From Candidatus Roizmanbacteria bacterium RIFCSPLOWO2_01_FULL_40_13 (lineage in GTDB: Bacteria > Patescibacteriota > Microgenomatia > UBA1406 > GWC2-37-13), in NCBI GenBank assembly GCA_001789745.1, contig MGAN01000004.1, positions 64,064-128,063 on the forward strand: 64,000 bases of DNA, read 5' to 3'. The position numbers and the translations under genes are program-made. How positions within the stretch are numbered: the stretch's first letter is position 1; every line of letters starts with the position of its first letter. Under the pieces are notes generated by a model. It did no database searches and was not told the origin of the DNA. It saw only the letters and a program-made list of their open reading frames with translations. Of the stretch, positions 1 through 8,660 are shown piece after piece.

Positions 1-711
1 ATTAAAGATGTGGTGTTGCCAAAAGCCGGAGTAAGTTTTTAGATGAAAATCGTACCATGGCGCAATTGCAGAAAAAAATAATAATAATCCTAGCAAAAGA
101 TATAAAAAATTTTTTTTAAGTTTAAGTAGTTGCCCGAAATTTAGCCAAATGATTAAAATAACTGCCGAAACCCCAACCAATGTTTTGGTTAGGACCAGAC
201 CGGCCAATGCCAGCATGACAAGTGGAAAAAATTTAAAGTTATTTGCTGATTTTACGGACAAAAAAACTGTCAAAATATTAAAAAGGATAAAAATCGAGTC
301 AAGATTTCCTGACCTGACTCTGATCACATACCAAACAGAGGTTCCCATGATTAAAGCTGCGGCCACTCCGATTACCTTTTTTCCATATAACTCAATTGCG
401 GTCTTATAGATCAAAAGAATCGATAATAACCCCAACAGTGTAGAAGGAAATCTCGTAGAAAACTCATTGATTCCAAACAATTTATAAGAGATCGCCATCA
501 GCCAAAATCCCATCGGCGGATGATCAAAATAGGGTTTGCCATTCCACATCATTCTGATAAAATCTCCGCTTCTTGCCATTTCTCTGGCAATTGATCCGTA
601 CCAGGCCTCATCCCAACTCGCCAGTGTATTATAATCTAAACGATAAAAGAAGATCAGTCCGAATAATATGGTCAAAAAAATTATTGGGGTAGCGCTTTTT
701 ATCTTTGTCAT
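1..711 (-). CDS. GT39/ArnT-like membrane glycosyltransferase (3' part outside window)
   Basis: The reading frame runs off the left edge, so only the first 237 codons are seen. I read it from the reverse strand starting at the ATG at 711. The N-terminus is a hydrophobic segment (about residues 8-24) followed by SWDEAWYG with Asp34-Glu35, the acidic pair typical of the first periplasmic loop of GT-C/GT39 enzymes (PMT, ArnT), and then a YFDHPPMGFW stretch near residue 61 that is also typical. Such proteins move sugars from lipid-phosphate donors to acceptors outside the membrane. An AAGG-like Shine-Dalgarno lies before the ATG. The -10/-35 region falls in the right-hand repeat element. Acceptor and donor cannot be told from sequence. 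Confidence 0.85.
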   Translation of the reverse strand, partial: MTKIKSATPIIFLTILFGLIFFYRLDYNTLASWDEAWYGSIAREMARSGDFIRMMWNGKPYFDHPPMGFWLMAISYKLFGINEFSTRFPSTLLGLLSILLIYKTAIELYGKKVIGVAAALIMGTSVWYVIRVRSGNLDSIFILFNILTVFLSVKSANNFKFFPLVMLALAGLVLTKTLVGVSAVILIIWLNFGQLLKLKKNFLYLLLGLLLFFSAIAPWYDFHLKTYSGFWQHHIFN

Positions 712-729
712 TTTTTCCTTTTTTGTTAT

Positions 730-758
730 TTTATACTTCGATAACTTAAGGATTGCAA
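730..758 (-). promoter_or_regulatory. Outward promoter at the edge of a BD element
   Basis: On the minus strand TTGCAA (753-758) is 17 bp from TATAAA (730-735), about 20 bp upstream of the ATG at 711. The -35 hexamer lies inside the B palindrome of the repeat; the -10 is formed where the element end meets host DNA. The same layout is seen before the gene starting at 63044. Confidence 0.5.
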
Positions 759-933
759 CCAAGTTACTCAGCATATACCCGTCTATACCCGTCTTAGTTG
801 ATTTTGCAAATTGTCAACTAAAGTTATCTTATCAAATCAACTTAGAGGAGTATATACTGATTGCGATTTCAATTAATAGAAGTATAATCCGCTATTTCGC
901 TCCGACGAGCTGCAAATCGGAGTAAGATGGGTA
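734..933 (+). mobile_element. BD palindromic element carrying a nested AC element
   Basis: The BD element starts TACTTCG at 734 and ends GATGGGTA at 933, with TA on both sides (732-733, 934-935). An AC element (786-884, TACCCGTC to GAAGTA) sits inside its D palindrome, flanked by TA at 784-785 and 885-886. Removing it restores GTC-TA-ATCCGC, which is the uninterrupted sequence seen at 63101-63110 and, with one change, at 17714-17723. There is no coding potential; a short open frame at 668-925 is accidental. Confidence 0.85.
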
Positions 934-936
934 TAG

Positions 937-1053
937 ATTAAAACCGCTTTATTTTCATTTTTTGCTTCTATCTTTGCGGGCAATAACATTTTTACCCTGC
1001 CGGCATTCTCGCTGTTTCTTATTGTGAATAATTTACTTATCGGACAACATTAA
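937..1053 (+). pseudogene. Possible 3' remnant of a membrane-protein gene
   Basis: Just after the BD element, an open frame of about 38 codons ends with TAA at 1051-1053. It reads as a very hydrophobic C-terminus (for example FTLPAFSLFLIV). It has no start codon of its own and no upstream continuation, because the element and a TAG at 934-936 precede it. It resembles the last membrane helices of a GT-C or similar protein. It could also be chance in AT-rich DNA. Nothing else is seen between 936 and 1054. Confidence 0.3.
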
Positions 1054-1054
1054 C

Positions 1055-2584
1055 TCACCTGAATATTAAGGTTGCTCCAATCATATTTGGATCCGAAGGA
1101 ACTTCTATCTCTTCTGGAGTTAACTCATATTTCTCTACGATAATTCCATTTTTATAAGCAAATATTTTTTTGGGTTTCTTTATTAACTTAACTTGTCCTG
1201 CTTTCCATCCGTCTACGCTTAAAAAGGGATTATCTGTTGGTGTCAAAATTAAATAAGTTATTTTTTTCTTTTGGAAAGAAAATGCTCTAAAATTTTTGAA
1301 TTCTTTCTGCCTATAATTCATCGCATATCTTTGGGTATATGCAAATTGGTCACCGCTAAAAATATAGTAACCGAAGTCCTGATCGGCATCAACGTAAATA
1401 TCGTTTGTCATTCTGTTATAAAATTTCCAGGATCCGCCATCTTCGCTAATAAAATCCGGGTTTTTAACCGTTTTTCCTATACCACTGGTAATATTTAAAA
1501 TCAAAGTCGATATAAAAATAAAATAAAAAAGTCTTCGATCGACGTATTTGTATAATGCTGCAAAAAACATGCTTAACAGTCCTAAAAACGGCCAATGATA
1601 ATATCCCCAAATCTGGCCTTTGAACCCCAGCGTCAATACCCAAAAACCCAAATAAAAGTAAACGAGCAATAGATAAAGTCTTCTGGATTTTGACTCTTTA
1701 CCTTTTGCCAACTCCTCACCTGCTTTAAAGAACATAAATAACAAAGGGATAAACAGAAACCATTTATTGAAAGTTAAAAATCCGAGTCCGTCGGTGAATA
1801 CTTTTCTTGTTCTATCGTCAAGCAAATTTAAAAAAGGCATTTCTACTTTGCCTGTATTTACTTTTCCGGTGATAAAATTAAAGATAGCTTTAGATTGTAG
1901 AAAGTCGTGCTTAAGATCAAATAGTATAAAAGTCGATAATGGTATCAAAATAATTAGAAAAGACAAAACATGCGAATATTTTTTACTTCTCAGCAAATGT
2001 CTTAAGACATGAATAAATGTAAGAATTAATAAGGGAACTCCAAAAGCCATTTGGAATTGAATGATCAAACCCAATATAAAAATGCCGCTTAACAGAAAAA
2101 TCTGTTTGCCGGTGTTTAAATATCGCCAGTATATATGGAAAAAAATAGGAGTGAGTACTAAAGCTCCCCAAGGATTATATAGCGAGCGAATATCGGCAGT
2201 TGTAGTTGCCGCGACCAATGTTACCGCGAAAAGTGATATTCGCTGATCTCTAAATAAATTTTGCGCTGTCATGAAAATTACAATTAGGTTTATTATCGAC
2301 AGCATCATCCAAAACCAACCAACTGTCACCGGATTTCCGGTGCCGATGACAAAAGCCGGGACATTTAAATACAACCATAATGGTCCATGAAAAACTCCGG
2401 GGATTCCGCCGGAACGAGGACCAATCAGGGTTAAAGGCTTGTTTTTTACGATATCTTCGATCAACAGGAAATCTCTGGCAATATCTGTATGAAATACAAT
2501 GCTGCCGTGAAATACATACCATCCGCTAATATAGATGCAAATCGCAGTTACAAGAAGCAATAAGATTCTTGTGATTATATTCAT
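1055..2584 (-). CDS. Polytopic GT-C-type glycosyltransferase
   Basis: 509 residues with about ten hydrophobic segments. After the first helix (about residues 5-24) comes FHTDIARDFLL, with Asp34, Arg37 and Asp38, then a GPRSGGIPGVFHGP stretch near residues 55-68. This acidic first loop followed by a Gly/Pro-rich segment is the GT-C arrangement of dolichyl-/undecaprenyl-phosphate-sugar dependent enzymes. The divergent neighbour at 2626 has the same two motifs (HPDFARD, then LIGP), so the two are paralogues transcribed from a 41 bp divergent spacer. The C-terminal third is a soluble extracytoplasmic domain. The acceptor is unknown; a role in cell-surface glycan or protein glycosylation is inferred. 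Confidence 0.75.
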   Translation of the reverse strand: MNIITRILLLLVTAICIYISGWYVFHGSIVFHTDIARDFLLIEDIVKNKPLTLIGPRSGGIPGVFHGPLWLYLNVPAFVIGTGNPVTVGWFWMMLSIINLIVIFMTAQNLFRDQRISLFAVTLVAATTTADIRSLYNPWGALVLTPIFFHIYWRYLNTGKQIFLLSGIFILGLIIQFQMAFGVPLLILTFIHVLRHLLRSKKYSHVLSFLIILIPLSTFILFDLKHDFLQSKAIFNFITGKVNTGKVEMPFLNLLDDRTRKVFTDGLGFLTFNKWFLFIPLLFMFFKAGEELAKGKESKSRRLYLLLVYFYLGFWVLTLGFKGQIWGYYHWPFLGLLSMFFAALYKYVDRRLFYFIFISTLILNITSGIGKTVKNPDFISEDGGSWKFYNRMTNDIYVDADQDFGYYIFSGDQFAYTQRYAMNYRQKEFKNFRAFSFQKKKITYLILTPTDNPFLSVDGWKAGQVKLIKKPKKIFAYKNGIIVEKYELTPEEIEVPSDPNMIGATLIFR

Positions 2585-2625
2585 GTTTAGCTTTTGCTGG
2601 AAATGATAAAATATTTCCTGAATAT

Positions 2626-4053
2626 ATGCAATTGAAATATATATTATTTATTCCGGCTATTTTGCTAATTATTTTTCTTTATACCTATAAACTTTTTTAT
2701 ACTTTTAATTTTCATCCCGATTTCGCCCGGGACATCTACGATTTGCTCATGATCGTCCGTGGTAAACCAAGCCTAATCGGGCCCAAGTTGAGTTTTGGCG
2801 GTATTTATTCTGGACCTTACTATTACTACCTGTTGCTGCCGGTATTTTATCTTTCAAACCTGAACATTTATTCACTGCCGATCCTTAATGCTGTTTTTTT
2901 TGTTCTTGCTTTAGCCTTCTTTTATCTGTTTATCTCAAAAAAATACGGTGTCTTTTCGGCAATCTTAAGTACTTTAGCTTTCGCTTTTATTCCAATCTAT
3001 TTAACACACTCGCGCAGTCCCTGGAACGGGTCGTTTTATCTACCCCTGCTCCTGATTTTTCTGATATGGCTGTACTTTGGTAAATTCGGCCGGATTGAAT
3101 CATTTTTAATGGGTTTTTTAGCCGGTGTAATAACTTCTATACATCTTGTCAATTTTCCGCTGCTGATATTTTCGGCTGTCTTCTTATTTTATTTTCTCAA
3201 AAAAAGAAAAAATCTTGGTTTTTATTTTTACGGAATTTTGACGGCTTTCCTTCCTTTGATTATTTTTGAGTTTAGGCATAATTTTGTAATGCTAAAGAAT
3301 ACTTTTATCACAGGGTCTTATCTGAACTTTATTGAAAATAAAAATATACCTGATGCTGTCAGCGGAAATAAAAATGTTTTTAAAAACATCTTGTTTTTGG
3401 GTAAAAATCTGTCATTGCAACTTGGAGTAAATATCTTATTCTATTTCGGATTTTTTGCTTTCGTTTGGAACAGAATTAAATTTGAAAAAAATAAGTTCCT
3501 GATTAAATCCGTTTCCCTGCTCGTACCGCTTTATGCCTTATTACTTAGATATCAATTCGGCCAACATTATTTATTCCCGCTATCACTTGTAATTGCCTTT
3601 ACTGCAATAATCACAATCCTCAATTTAAAAAGTAAATGGTTATTGCTGGTTATTATACTGCTTGAACTTTACTCTTTTCCAAAAAATATCTACGGATTGG
3701 GCGCACGCAAACCCGAAAAATATGAAACTGCAGTGCGGTATGCAATAAACAAAAAAATAATTAAGGAAAACGAACCGTTTAATATAATCCAATACTCAGA
3801 AGAATATAGGATATATGTTCCTGTAGGACACGAGTACCGTTTCTTTTTTCTTAAGCACGGTTTTAAACCCAAATCCGAATTTGAATATAATTCATCCGAT
3901 ATTCTTCTGATATTTTCCGAAGCGGAAGAATTGGATATATTAAAATTAAACAGTTGGGAACTGGACCAATTCGGCAAAGAAAATTTACGCATATCAGAAA
4001 AATATCAAATCGGAGATATTACAATCTTTAAAATAAAAAAAACTTATGATTAA
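2626..4053 (+). CDS. Polytopic GT-C-type glycosyltransferase, paralogue of the divergent gene
   Basis: 475 residues, first helix at about 4-25, then FHPDFARDIYDL with Asp32, Arg35 and Asp36, and LIGPKLSFGGIYSGPYYYY at about 50-68. About ten hydrophobic segments follow and then a C-terminal soluble part of roughly 120 residues. The motifs and their spacing match the gene at 1055-2584. It leads a co-directional run of five overlapping glycosyltransferase genes (to 8463), overlapping the next one by 8 bp, so it probably belongs to a surface polysaccharide operon. No clear Shine-Dalgarno is present. Confidence 0.75.
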   Translation: MQLKYILFIPAILLIIFLYTYKLFYTFNFHPDFARDIYDLLMIVRGKPSLIGPKLSFGGIYSGPYYYYLLLPVFYLSNLNIYSLPILNAVFFVLALAFFYLFISKKYGVFSAILSTLAFAFIPIYLTHSRSPWNGSFYLPLLLIFLIWLYFGKFGRIESFLMGFLAGVITSIHLVNFPLLIFSAVFLFYFLKKRKNLGFYFYGILTAFLPLIIFEFRHNFVMLKNTFITGSYLNFIENKNIPDAVSGNKNVFKNILFLGKNLSLQLGVNILFYFGFFAFVWNRIKFEKNKFLIKSVSLLVPLYALLLRYQFGQHYLFPLSLVIAFTAIITILNLKSKWLLLVIILLELYSFPKNIYGLGARKPEKYETAVRYAINKKIIKENEPFNIIQYSEEYRIYVPVGHEYRFFFLKHGFKPKSEFEYNSSDILLIFSEAEELDILKLNSWELDQFGKENLRISEKYQIGDITIFKIKKTYD

Positions 4054-4870
4054 TAAAAATATTTCCATTATAATTCATACCTTCAACGACGAAAAAAATA
4101 TAGTCGGTTGTATTAAATCGGCCAACTTGCTTTCGGATAAAGTAATTGCTATTGATATGGAAAGCTCCGATAAAACCGTGGATTTAACCGAAAAAAATGG
4201 AGCGGTTGCCTACTCATTTCCCAAATCAAATTATGTTGAACCCGCAAGAGAATTTGGCATAAGCAAAGTTGATTCTAACTGGGTATTGATTTTGGATTCT
4301 GACGAAAGAATGACGGCAGAATTAGCCAACGAAATAAAAAAAGTAATTGACGCTGGAAGTCATTCTGGCTTGTCCAAAATCGATTCTGGGGTCCCCCGCC
4401 GAGGCGGGGTCCCCAGAATTACTCCTACTCATTATAAAATCCCCCGCAAAAATATCTTCGGCAAAGTTAAGTGGTTAAAACACGGTGGTTGGTGGCCGGA
4501 TTATCAGATTAGACTCATCAACAAGAAATATTTTAGATCCTGGCCAAAACCAATACATTCATTTCCGGTTATTTCCGGAAATTTAGGCTATTTAGAAAAC
4601 CCGATTCTCCATTATTTTCACGGTGATCTTGAATCAATGGTCGGCAAAACAATTGTTTTCGAAGATATAGAATCTGACTTGCTTTTTAAGGCTCAAAAAA
4701 ATGTTAACACTTTAACTTTTTTTCGTAAATTTATGGGTGAACTTTATCGCAGACTCATCAGAAACTTAGGTTTTTTGGATGGGGAGCTTGGTATAATTGA
4801 ATTAATTTATCAAGCATTCTCAAAGACAATAACCTATATATACCTATATGAAAAAGGCCGCTCTCTATAA
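4046..4870 (+). CDS. GT2 family glycosyltransferase, WaaE/KdtX-like
   Basis: 274 residues, GT-A fold. It begins ISIIIHTFNDEKNI, has IDMESSDKT at about 36-44 and the metal-binding DSDE at 84-87. The later stretch of IPRKNIFGK, then WWPDYQIRL is typical of the WaaE-like branch that adds a sugar to a lipid-linked or core glycan. Between the DxD strand and IPRKN there are about 20 extra residues (about 104-128) encoded by a GC-rich perfect hairpin, described separately. It overlaps both neighbours (8 bp and 23 bp). Donor sugar is unknown. Confidence 0.85.
   Translation: MINKNISIIIHTFNDEKNIVGCIKSANLLSDKVIAIDMESSDKTVDLTEKNGAVAYSFPKSNYVEPAREFGISKVDSNWVLILDSDERMTAELANEIKKVIDAGSHSGLSKIDSGVPRRGGVPRITPTHYKIPRKNIFGKVKWLKHGGWWPDYQIRLINKKYFRSWPKPIHSFPVISGNLGYLENPILHYFHGDLESMVGKTIVFEDIESDLLFKAQKNVNTLTFFRKFMGELYRRLIRNLGFLDGELGIIELIYQAFSKTITYIYLYEKGRSL
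4384..4418. repeat. GC-rich palindrome embedded in frame in the GT2 gene
   Basis: TTCTGGGG at 4384 is mirrored by CCCCAGAA ending at 4418, with inner arms CCCCGCC and GGCGGGG around a 2-base loop. It is far more GC-rich than its surroundings and translates as GVPRRGGVPR. It lies where related enzymes have only a short loop. Inference: an inserted palindromic element kept in frame, in the manner of the Rickettsia palindromic elements. Confidence 0.7.
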
Positions 4871-5945
4871 TCCTTATCTTGATACGTTGGGCGGTGGTGA
4901 AAAACATGTCCTTTCAATACTTAAAGTCCTGCAAGAGGAGGGATTCGAAATCAGTATCTTCTGGGATAAACATCTTCAAAGTCAGATTGAAGATCGTTTT
5001 AGTCTTCAATTTAATCAAAAACTAAAGTTTTTACCAAATATCTTTAATCCTCAAGAGGCCAGGGTAACCGGGAATTTCATAAAGAAATTAATGATTTTAA
5101 GTGAGTTTGATATTTTTTTCTATGTTACCGATGGAAGTTATTTTTTATCATCCGCTAAAAAAAACTTTGTTTTTTGCATGGTGCCCTACAATAAACTTTA
5201 CCGGATGACGTTACTTAATAAACTAAAAACTTCAAATTTTCGATTTATTACCAACTCGAGGTTTACGCAAAGCTGGATGAAAAAATGGGATATAAATTCT
5301 GAAATAATTTATCCGTATCTTAATCAGGAATTTATCGATCTCAATATCCAGAATTTAAACAAAGGAAATACAATACTGTCAATCGGCAGATTTTATAGTC
5401 ATCTTCACTCTAAAAAACAATCTATTCTAATCAATTTGTTCAAAAAATTAAAACAACAAAATAAGTTGTTTAAACATTTTAAGCTAATTTTGGCCGGCGG
5501 ACTGAAAATAGAGGATAAAATTTATTTAAATAAATTGAAATCACAAGTTACAAATAGCAAAGATATAAAATTTAAAATAAATGTACCTTATCGAGAACTT
5601 ATCAATCTATACAAAAAGTCTTTAATTTATATTCATACCGCAGGCTACGGAGTTGATGAAAACAAAAACCCGCACCGGGTTGAACATCTGGGGATAGCGC
5701 CGCTTGAAGCTATGGCGAGCGGCTGTATCACGTTTTGTTATAATGCCGGAGGACCCAAAGAAATTATCCAAGACGGAAAAACTGGATTTCTTTTTGGTTC
5801 TCAATCGGAGTTGAATAAAAAACTGTTTAAAGTTTTATCCAATCTAAGTCTCCAAAATGAAATTAAGTCAGCTGCAAAAAAATTTGTTAAAGATAAATAT
5901 GGTTATGAGGTTTTTAGAAAAAGAGTGAAGGAGATAATTCTATGA
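4848..5945 (+). CDS. GT4 family glycosyltransferase
   Basis: 365 residues, GT-B fold. The N-terminal domain has the glycine-rich TLGGGEKHVL loop near residue 14. The C-terminal domain has the nucleotide-sugar binding EX7E motif (Glu about 279 and Glu about 287 in EHLGIAPLEAMASG) followed by NAGGPKEII. This is the retaining GT4 family (ALG11/WbaZ-like). The start overlaps the GT2 gene by 23 bp; the stop overlaps the next start as ATGA. Together with its neighbours it probably builds a surface glycan on a lipid carrier in the cytoplasm. Confidence 0.85.
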   Translation: MKKAALYNPYLDTLGGGEKHVLSILKVLQEEGFEISIFWDKHLQSQIEDRFSLQFNQKLKFLPNIFNPQEARVTGNFIKKLMILSEFDIFFYVTDGSYFLSSAKKNFVFCMVPYNKLYRMTLLNKLKTSNFRFITNSRFTQSWMKKWDINSEIIYPYLNQEFIDLNIQNLNKGNTILSIGRFYSHLHSKKQSILINLFKKLKQQNKLFKHFKLILAGGLKIEDKIYLNKLKSQVTNSKDIKFKINVPYRELINLYKKSLIYIHTAGYGVDENKNPHRVEHLGIAPLEAMASGCITFCYNAGGPKEIIQDGKTGFLFGSQSELNKKLFKVLSNLSLQNEIKSAAKKFVKDKYGYEVFRKRVKEIIL

Positions 5946-6853
5946 TTTCAATTATCATTCCGGTCTATAAAAACTACGGGCTGTTTTTCAACAATCTTAG
6001 AAATAATCAAAAATATTTTGCCGGTTGTGAAGTAATAATCATGAATGATTATCCGCAAGAAAAAATCGCTAAAAAAGTAAAAGAAATAATTCCTAAGGCT
6101 GTTGCTGTCGACAATAAAAAAAATCTTGGATTTGCCAATAATATAAACTCTGGCGTCAAAAGAGCTAAAGGAGAATACGTTTTGCTTCTTAATTCCGATG
6201 TAATCCTCAAAGACGATTCATTTAAGAAAACTGTTGAACAATTTAAGCAGGATAACAAAGTATTTGCATTGTCTTTTGCTCAATACGAATCGGATGGAAA
6301 ACTCGTGGGGGGTAATCGGGGATATTTTATGAATGGATTGATAAACCATATGCGACAAGCAAAAACCGACGATAGAAAAGTGATTTTCAATTTCTGGGCC
6401 GACGGTGGTTCATCAATTTTCAAAAAAGATCTTTTTCTCAAATTGGGTTCTTTTGATAGATTATATAACCCGTTCTATTGGGAGGATGTGGATCTGTCTT
6501 ATCGCGCCTGGAAAGCCGGATATAAAGTATATTATTGTTCTCAGGTCAAGGTACGACACTATCATGAATCTACTATCGGTAAATATTTCCAAAAAACTTC
6601 AATTCTAAAAACTGCCTACCGTAATCAATTTATCTTTAACTGGAAAAATTTGACAGATAAAGACTTTATTCTAAACCATTTACTTGCGTTACCAAAATTG
6701 TTGCTCATTTCACTTGTTAGAGGTAATTGGCCTTTTCTGCAAGGATTTTTTTTAGCTTTATTCAAATTGCCAAAAGTAATTAAATCAAGAAAGAAGACGC
6801 TAAAATTCTTTAAAAAAACAGATAAAGAAATTTTAGCTTTATTTAAAAAATGA
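5942..6853 (+). CDS. GT2 family glycosyltransferase, rhamnosyltransferase-like
   Basis: 303 residues. It opens with ISIIIPVYKNY, has NSD at about 84-86 as the metal-binding DxD equivalent and WEDVDLSYR (Glu181-Asp182) as the catalytic-base motif, followed by a HYHEST segment. This is the layout of the GT2 sub-branch that includes many rhamnosyltransferases. A good Shine-Dalgarno (AAGGAG, 8 nt before the ATG) is present although the gene overlaps the previous stop by 4 bp. It also overlaps the next start by 4 bp, which argues for translational coupling. Confidence 0.85.
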   Translation: MISIIIPVYKNYGLFFNNLRNNQKYFAGCEVIIMNDYPQEKIAKKVKEIIPKAVAVDNKKNLGFANNINSGVKRAKGEYVLLLNSDVILKDDSFKKTVEQFKQDNKVFALSFAQYESDGKLVGGNRGYFMNGLINHMRQAKTDDRKVIFNFWADGGSSIFKKDLFLKLGSFDRLYNPFYWEDVDLSYRAWKAGYKVYYCSQVKVRHYHESTIGKYFQKTSILKTAYRNQFIFNWKNLTDKDFILNHLLALPKLLLISLVRGNWPFLQGFFLALFKLPKVIKSRKKTLKFFKKTDKEILALFKK

Positions 6854-8463
6854 AGAAAAAGACATTATTAACACTTGCCGTCTGCGTTTTAACCTCGCTG
6901 TTCCTCCATTTTTATAATATCAATGAGATTCCGCCTTGCATCAATGCCGACGAGGCAGCTTTCGGCTATAATGCCTATTCTATCTTAAAAACAGGCAGAG
7001 ATGAATATGGAGCTTATATGCCTCTTAGATTCAAATCGTTCGAAGATTACAAGCTTCCTCTCTACACTTATTTTTCTGTTCCTATTGTTGCCATATTTGG
7101 CTTAAATGATTTTTCTACTCGTGCATTAAATATATTTATTGGGATTTTATTCGTTCCTCTGATTTACTTACTTGCTAAAGAATTTTTTAAAAACGGAGTG
7201 GTCGCTTTACTCTCTGCATTTTTTACCTCTCTTTCACCGGGAATATACTTATTGTCACGGCATGCACATGAAGGAGTGATTGGGACATTTTTTCTTTTGC
7301 TGAGTCTTTTATTTTTAGTTAAATATCTTAAGTCTCCTCAACCTAAATACTTTGTCTTGATAAATTTATTCCTGCTTTTAAATGCATTTTCTTACCAAAC
7401 CGGTCGCATTTATCTTATTTTTTTCTTTTTACTTCAACTCTACCTAATTTTTTTCTTAAAAAAATTCAGACTGGTAAATAGAACTTCTAAAATTTTACTG
7501 CTTTTGCTGACGGTTATATTCGCCATATTTTTTGATTTTAAATACGGTTTAAATCGTGTCAACAATCTATTTTTTTTCAAAAATTCCGGTTTTCACTTAA
7601 GAACCACCGAGTATTTAAGTGAACACCCAAACAGAATTATTCATAATAAATTAACAGAGGCCGTGCGCGATGTAAGCTATCGATATCTTAGTCAGTTTTC
7701 ACCCGAATATCTGGTTATAAACGGTGATACCAACTGGAGATTTGGTTTTCCACAGCTTGGTCTTTTTACCGTGATCGAATACTTTTTATTCTTCGTTGGT
7801 TTGTATTATCTTTTTAAAAATAAAGAACAATTCCGATATTTGCTAATTTTTTTGATTTTTATCACTCCGATTAATAACGCTCTAACTTGGCAAAGCCCTT
7901 CACTCATCAGGACCTACGCGCTTTTATTTCCGCTCATCCTGGTCATTGCTTACGGAATTTATTACGGATACTTCAGGATCCCAAGCGGGAAATTGAAATT
8001 AATTTTTAGTATTTGTTTATTTGTCGGATTTGCATTTTTTAAAGTAATTACTTGGGATCTCTATTTCAACCATTACCCCAAAAGAGCTATGACTGTGCGG
8101 GCCTGGCAGTGCGGTTATAAAGAGTTGGTCGACTATGTAAGGAAAAATTATGATAAATACGACAAATTTTATATTACCGACCGCCACGGACAACCCTATA
8201 TCTATTTTCTTTACTACTGGCCATTTGATCCGGCTACTTACCAAAAACAGGCTAAAATATCCTCCCCCGACCAGTACGGTTTCGGACAGGTGGGAAGATT
8301 TGATAAGTTTGAGTTCACTTCCAAACTGGATTTGAGTCTGAAAAAAACTGTATTTGTTGGTTATCCAGAACTGTTTAACCACGCAAAAGAAGATGTCTTA
8401 AATAAAATCAAAAAAATAAAAGTTGGAACGGAAGAGATCTTTTGGATTTATGAATCAAACTAG
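6850..8463 (+). CDS. GT39/ArnT-like membrane glycosyltransferase
   Basis: 537 residues with about eleven hydrophobic segments. After the signal-anchor (about 5-21) comes INADEAAFGYNAY with Asp34-Glu35, the GT39 acidic pair, then a KLPLYTY segment. The C-terminal roughly 150 residues are an extracytoplasmic domain. It is last in the overlapping run of glycosyltransferases, so it may transfer a sugar made or exported by that pathway. A weak hairpin with a T-run (8464-8492) follows the stop. Confidence 0.8.
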   Translation: MKKKTLLTLAVCVLTSLFLHFYNINEIPPCINADEAAFGYNAYSILKTGRDEYGAYMPLRFKSFEDYKLPLYTYFSVPIVAIFGLNDFSTRALNIFIGILFVPLIYLLAKEFFKNGVVALLSAFFTSLSPGIYLLSRHAHEGVIGTFFLLLSLLFLVKYLKSPQPKYFVLINLFLLLNAFSYQTGRIYLIFFFLLQLYLIFFLKKFRLVNRTSKILLLLLTVIFAIFFDFKYGLNRVNNLFFFKNSGFHLRTTEYLSEHPNRIIHNKLTEAVRDVSYRYLSQFSPEYLVINGDTNWRFGFPQLGLFTVIEYFLFFVGLYYLFKNKEQFRYLLIFLIFITPINNALTWQSPSLIRTYALLFPLILVIAYGIYYGYFRIPSGKLKLIFSICLFVGFAFFKVITWDLYFNHYPKRAMTVRAWQCGYKELVDYVRKNYDKYDKFYITDRHGQPYIYFLYYWPFDPATYQKQAKISSPDQYGFGQVGRFDKFEFTSKLDLSLKKTVFVGYPELFNHAKEDVLNKIKKIKVGTEEIFWIYESN

Positions 8464-8512
8464 GCAGATCTTACTTCTGCATGGCTTTTTTTATTGTTGA
8501 AGCAAAATAGTA

Positions 8513-8612
8513 TACCCGTCTTAGTTGATTTTGCAAATTGTCAACTAAAGTTATCTTATCAAATCAACTAAGGAGGGGTATATACTGATTGCGATTTCAA
8601 TTAATAGAAGTA
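8513..8612 (+). mobile_element. AC palindromic element between convergent genes
   Basis: A single 100 bp AC copy: TACCCGTCTTAG at the left, GAAGTA at the right. The A module has arms TTAGTTGATTT and AAATCAACTAA; the C module is bounded by TATACT and AGTA. TA precedes it (8511-8512), but CA follows it, so one side of the duplication appears mutated. It lies between the ends of two convergent genes. Confidence 0.85.
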
Positions 8613-8660
8613 CATCTTATTTTAACAATAATTCTGGAGGAGCCAGAATGACATGCTGTT

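Noticed and set aside
668-925. Open frame of 85 codons
   Set aside because: It runs through the BD::AC repeat and antisense to the GT39 start; the protein is only translated repeat.
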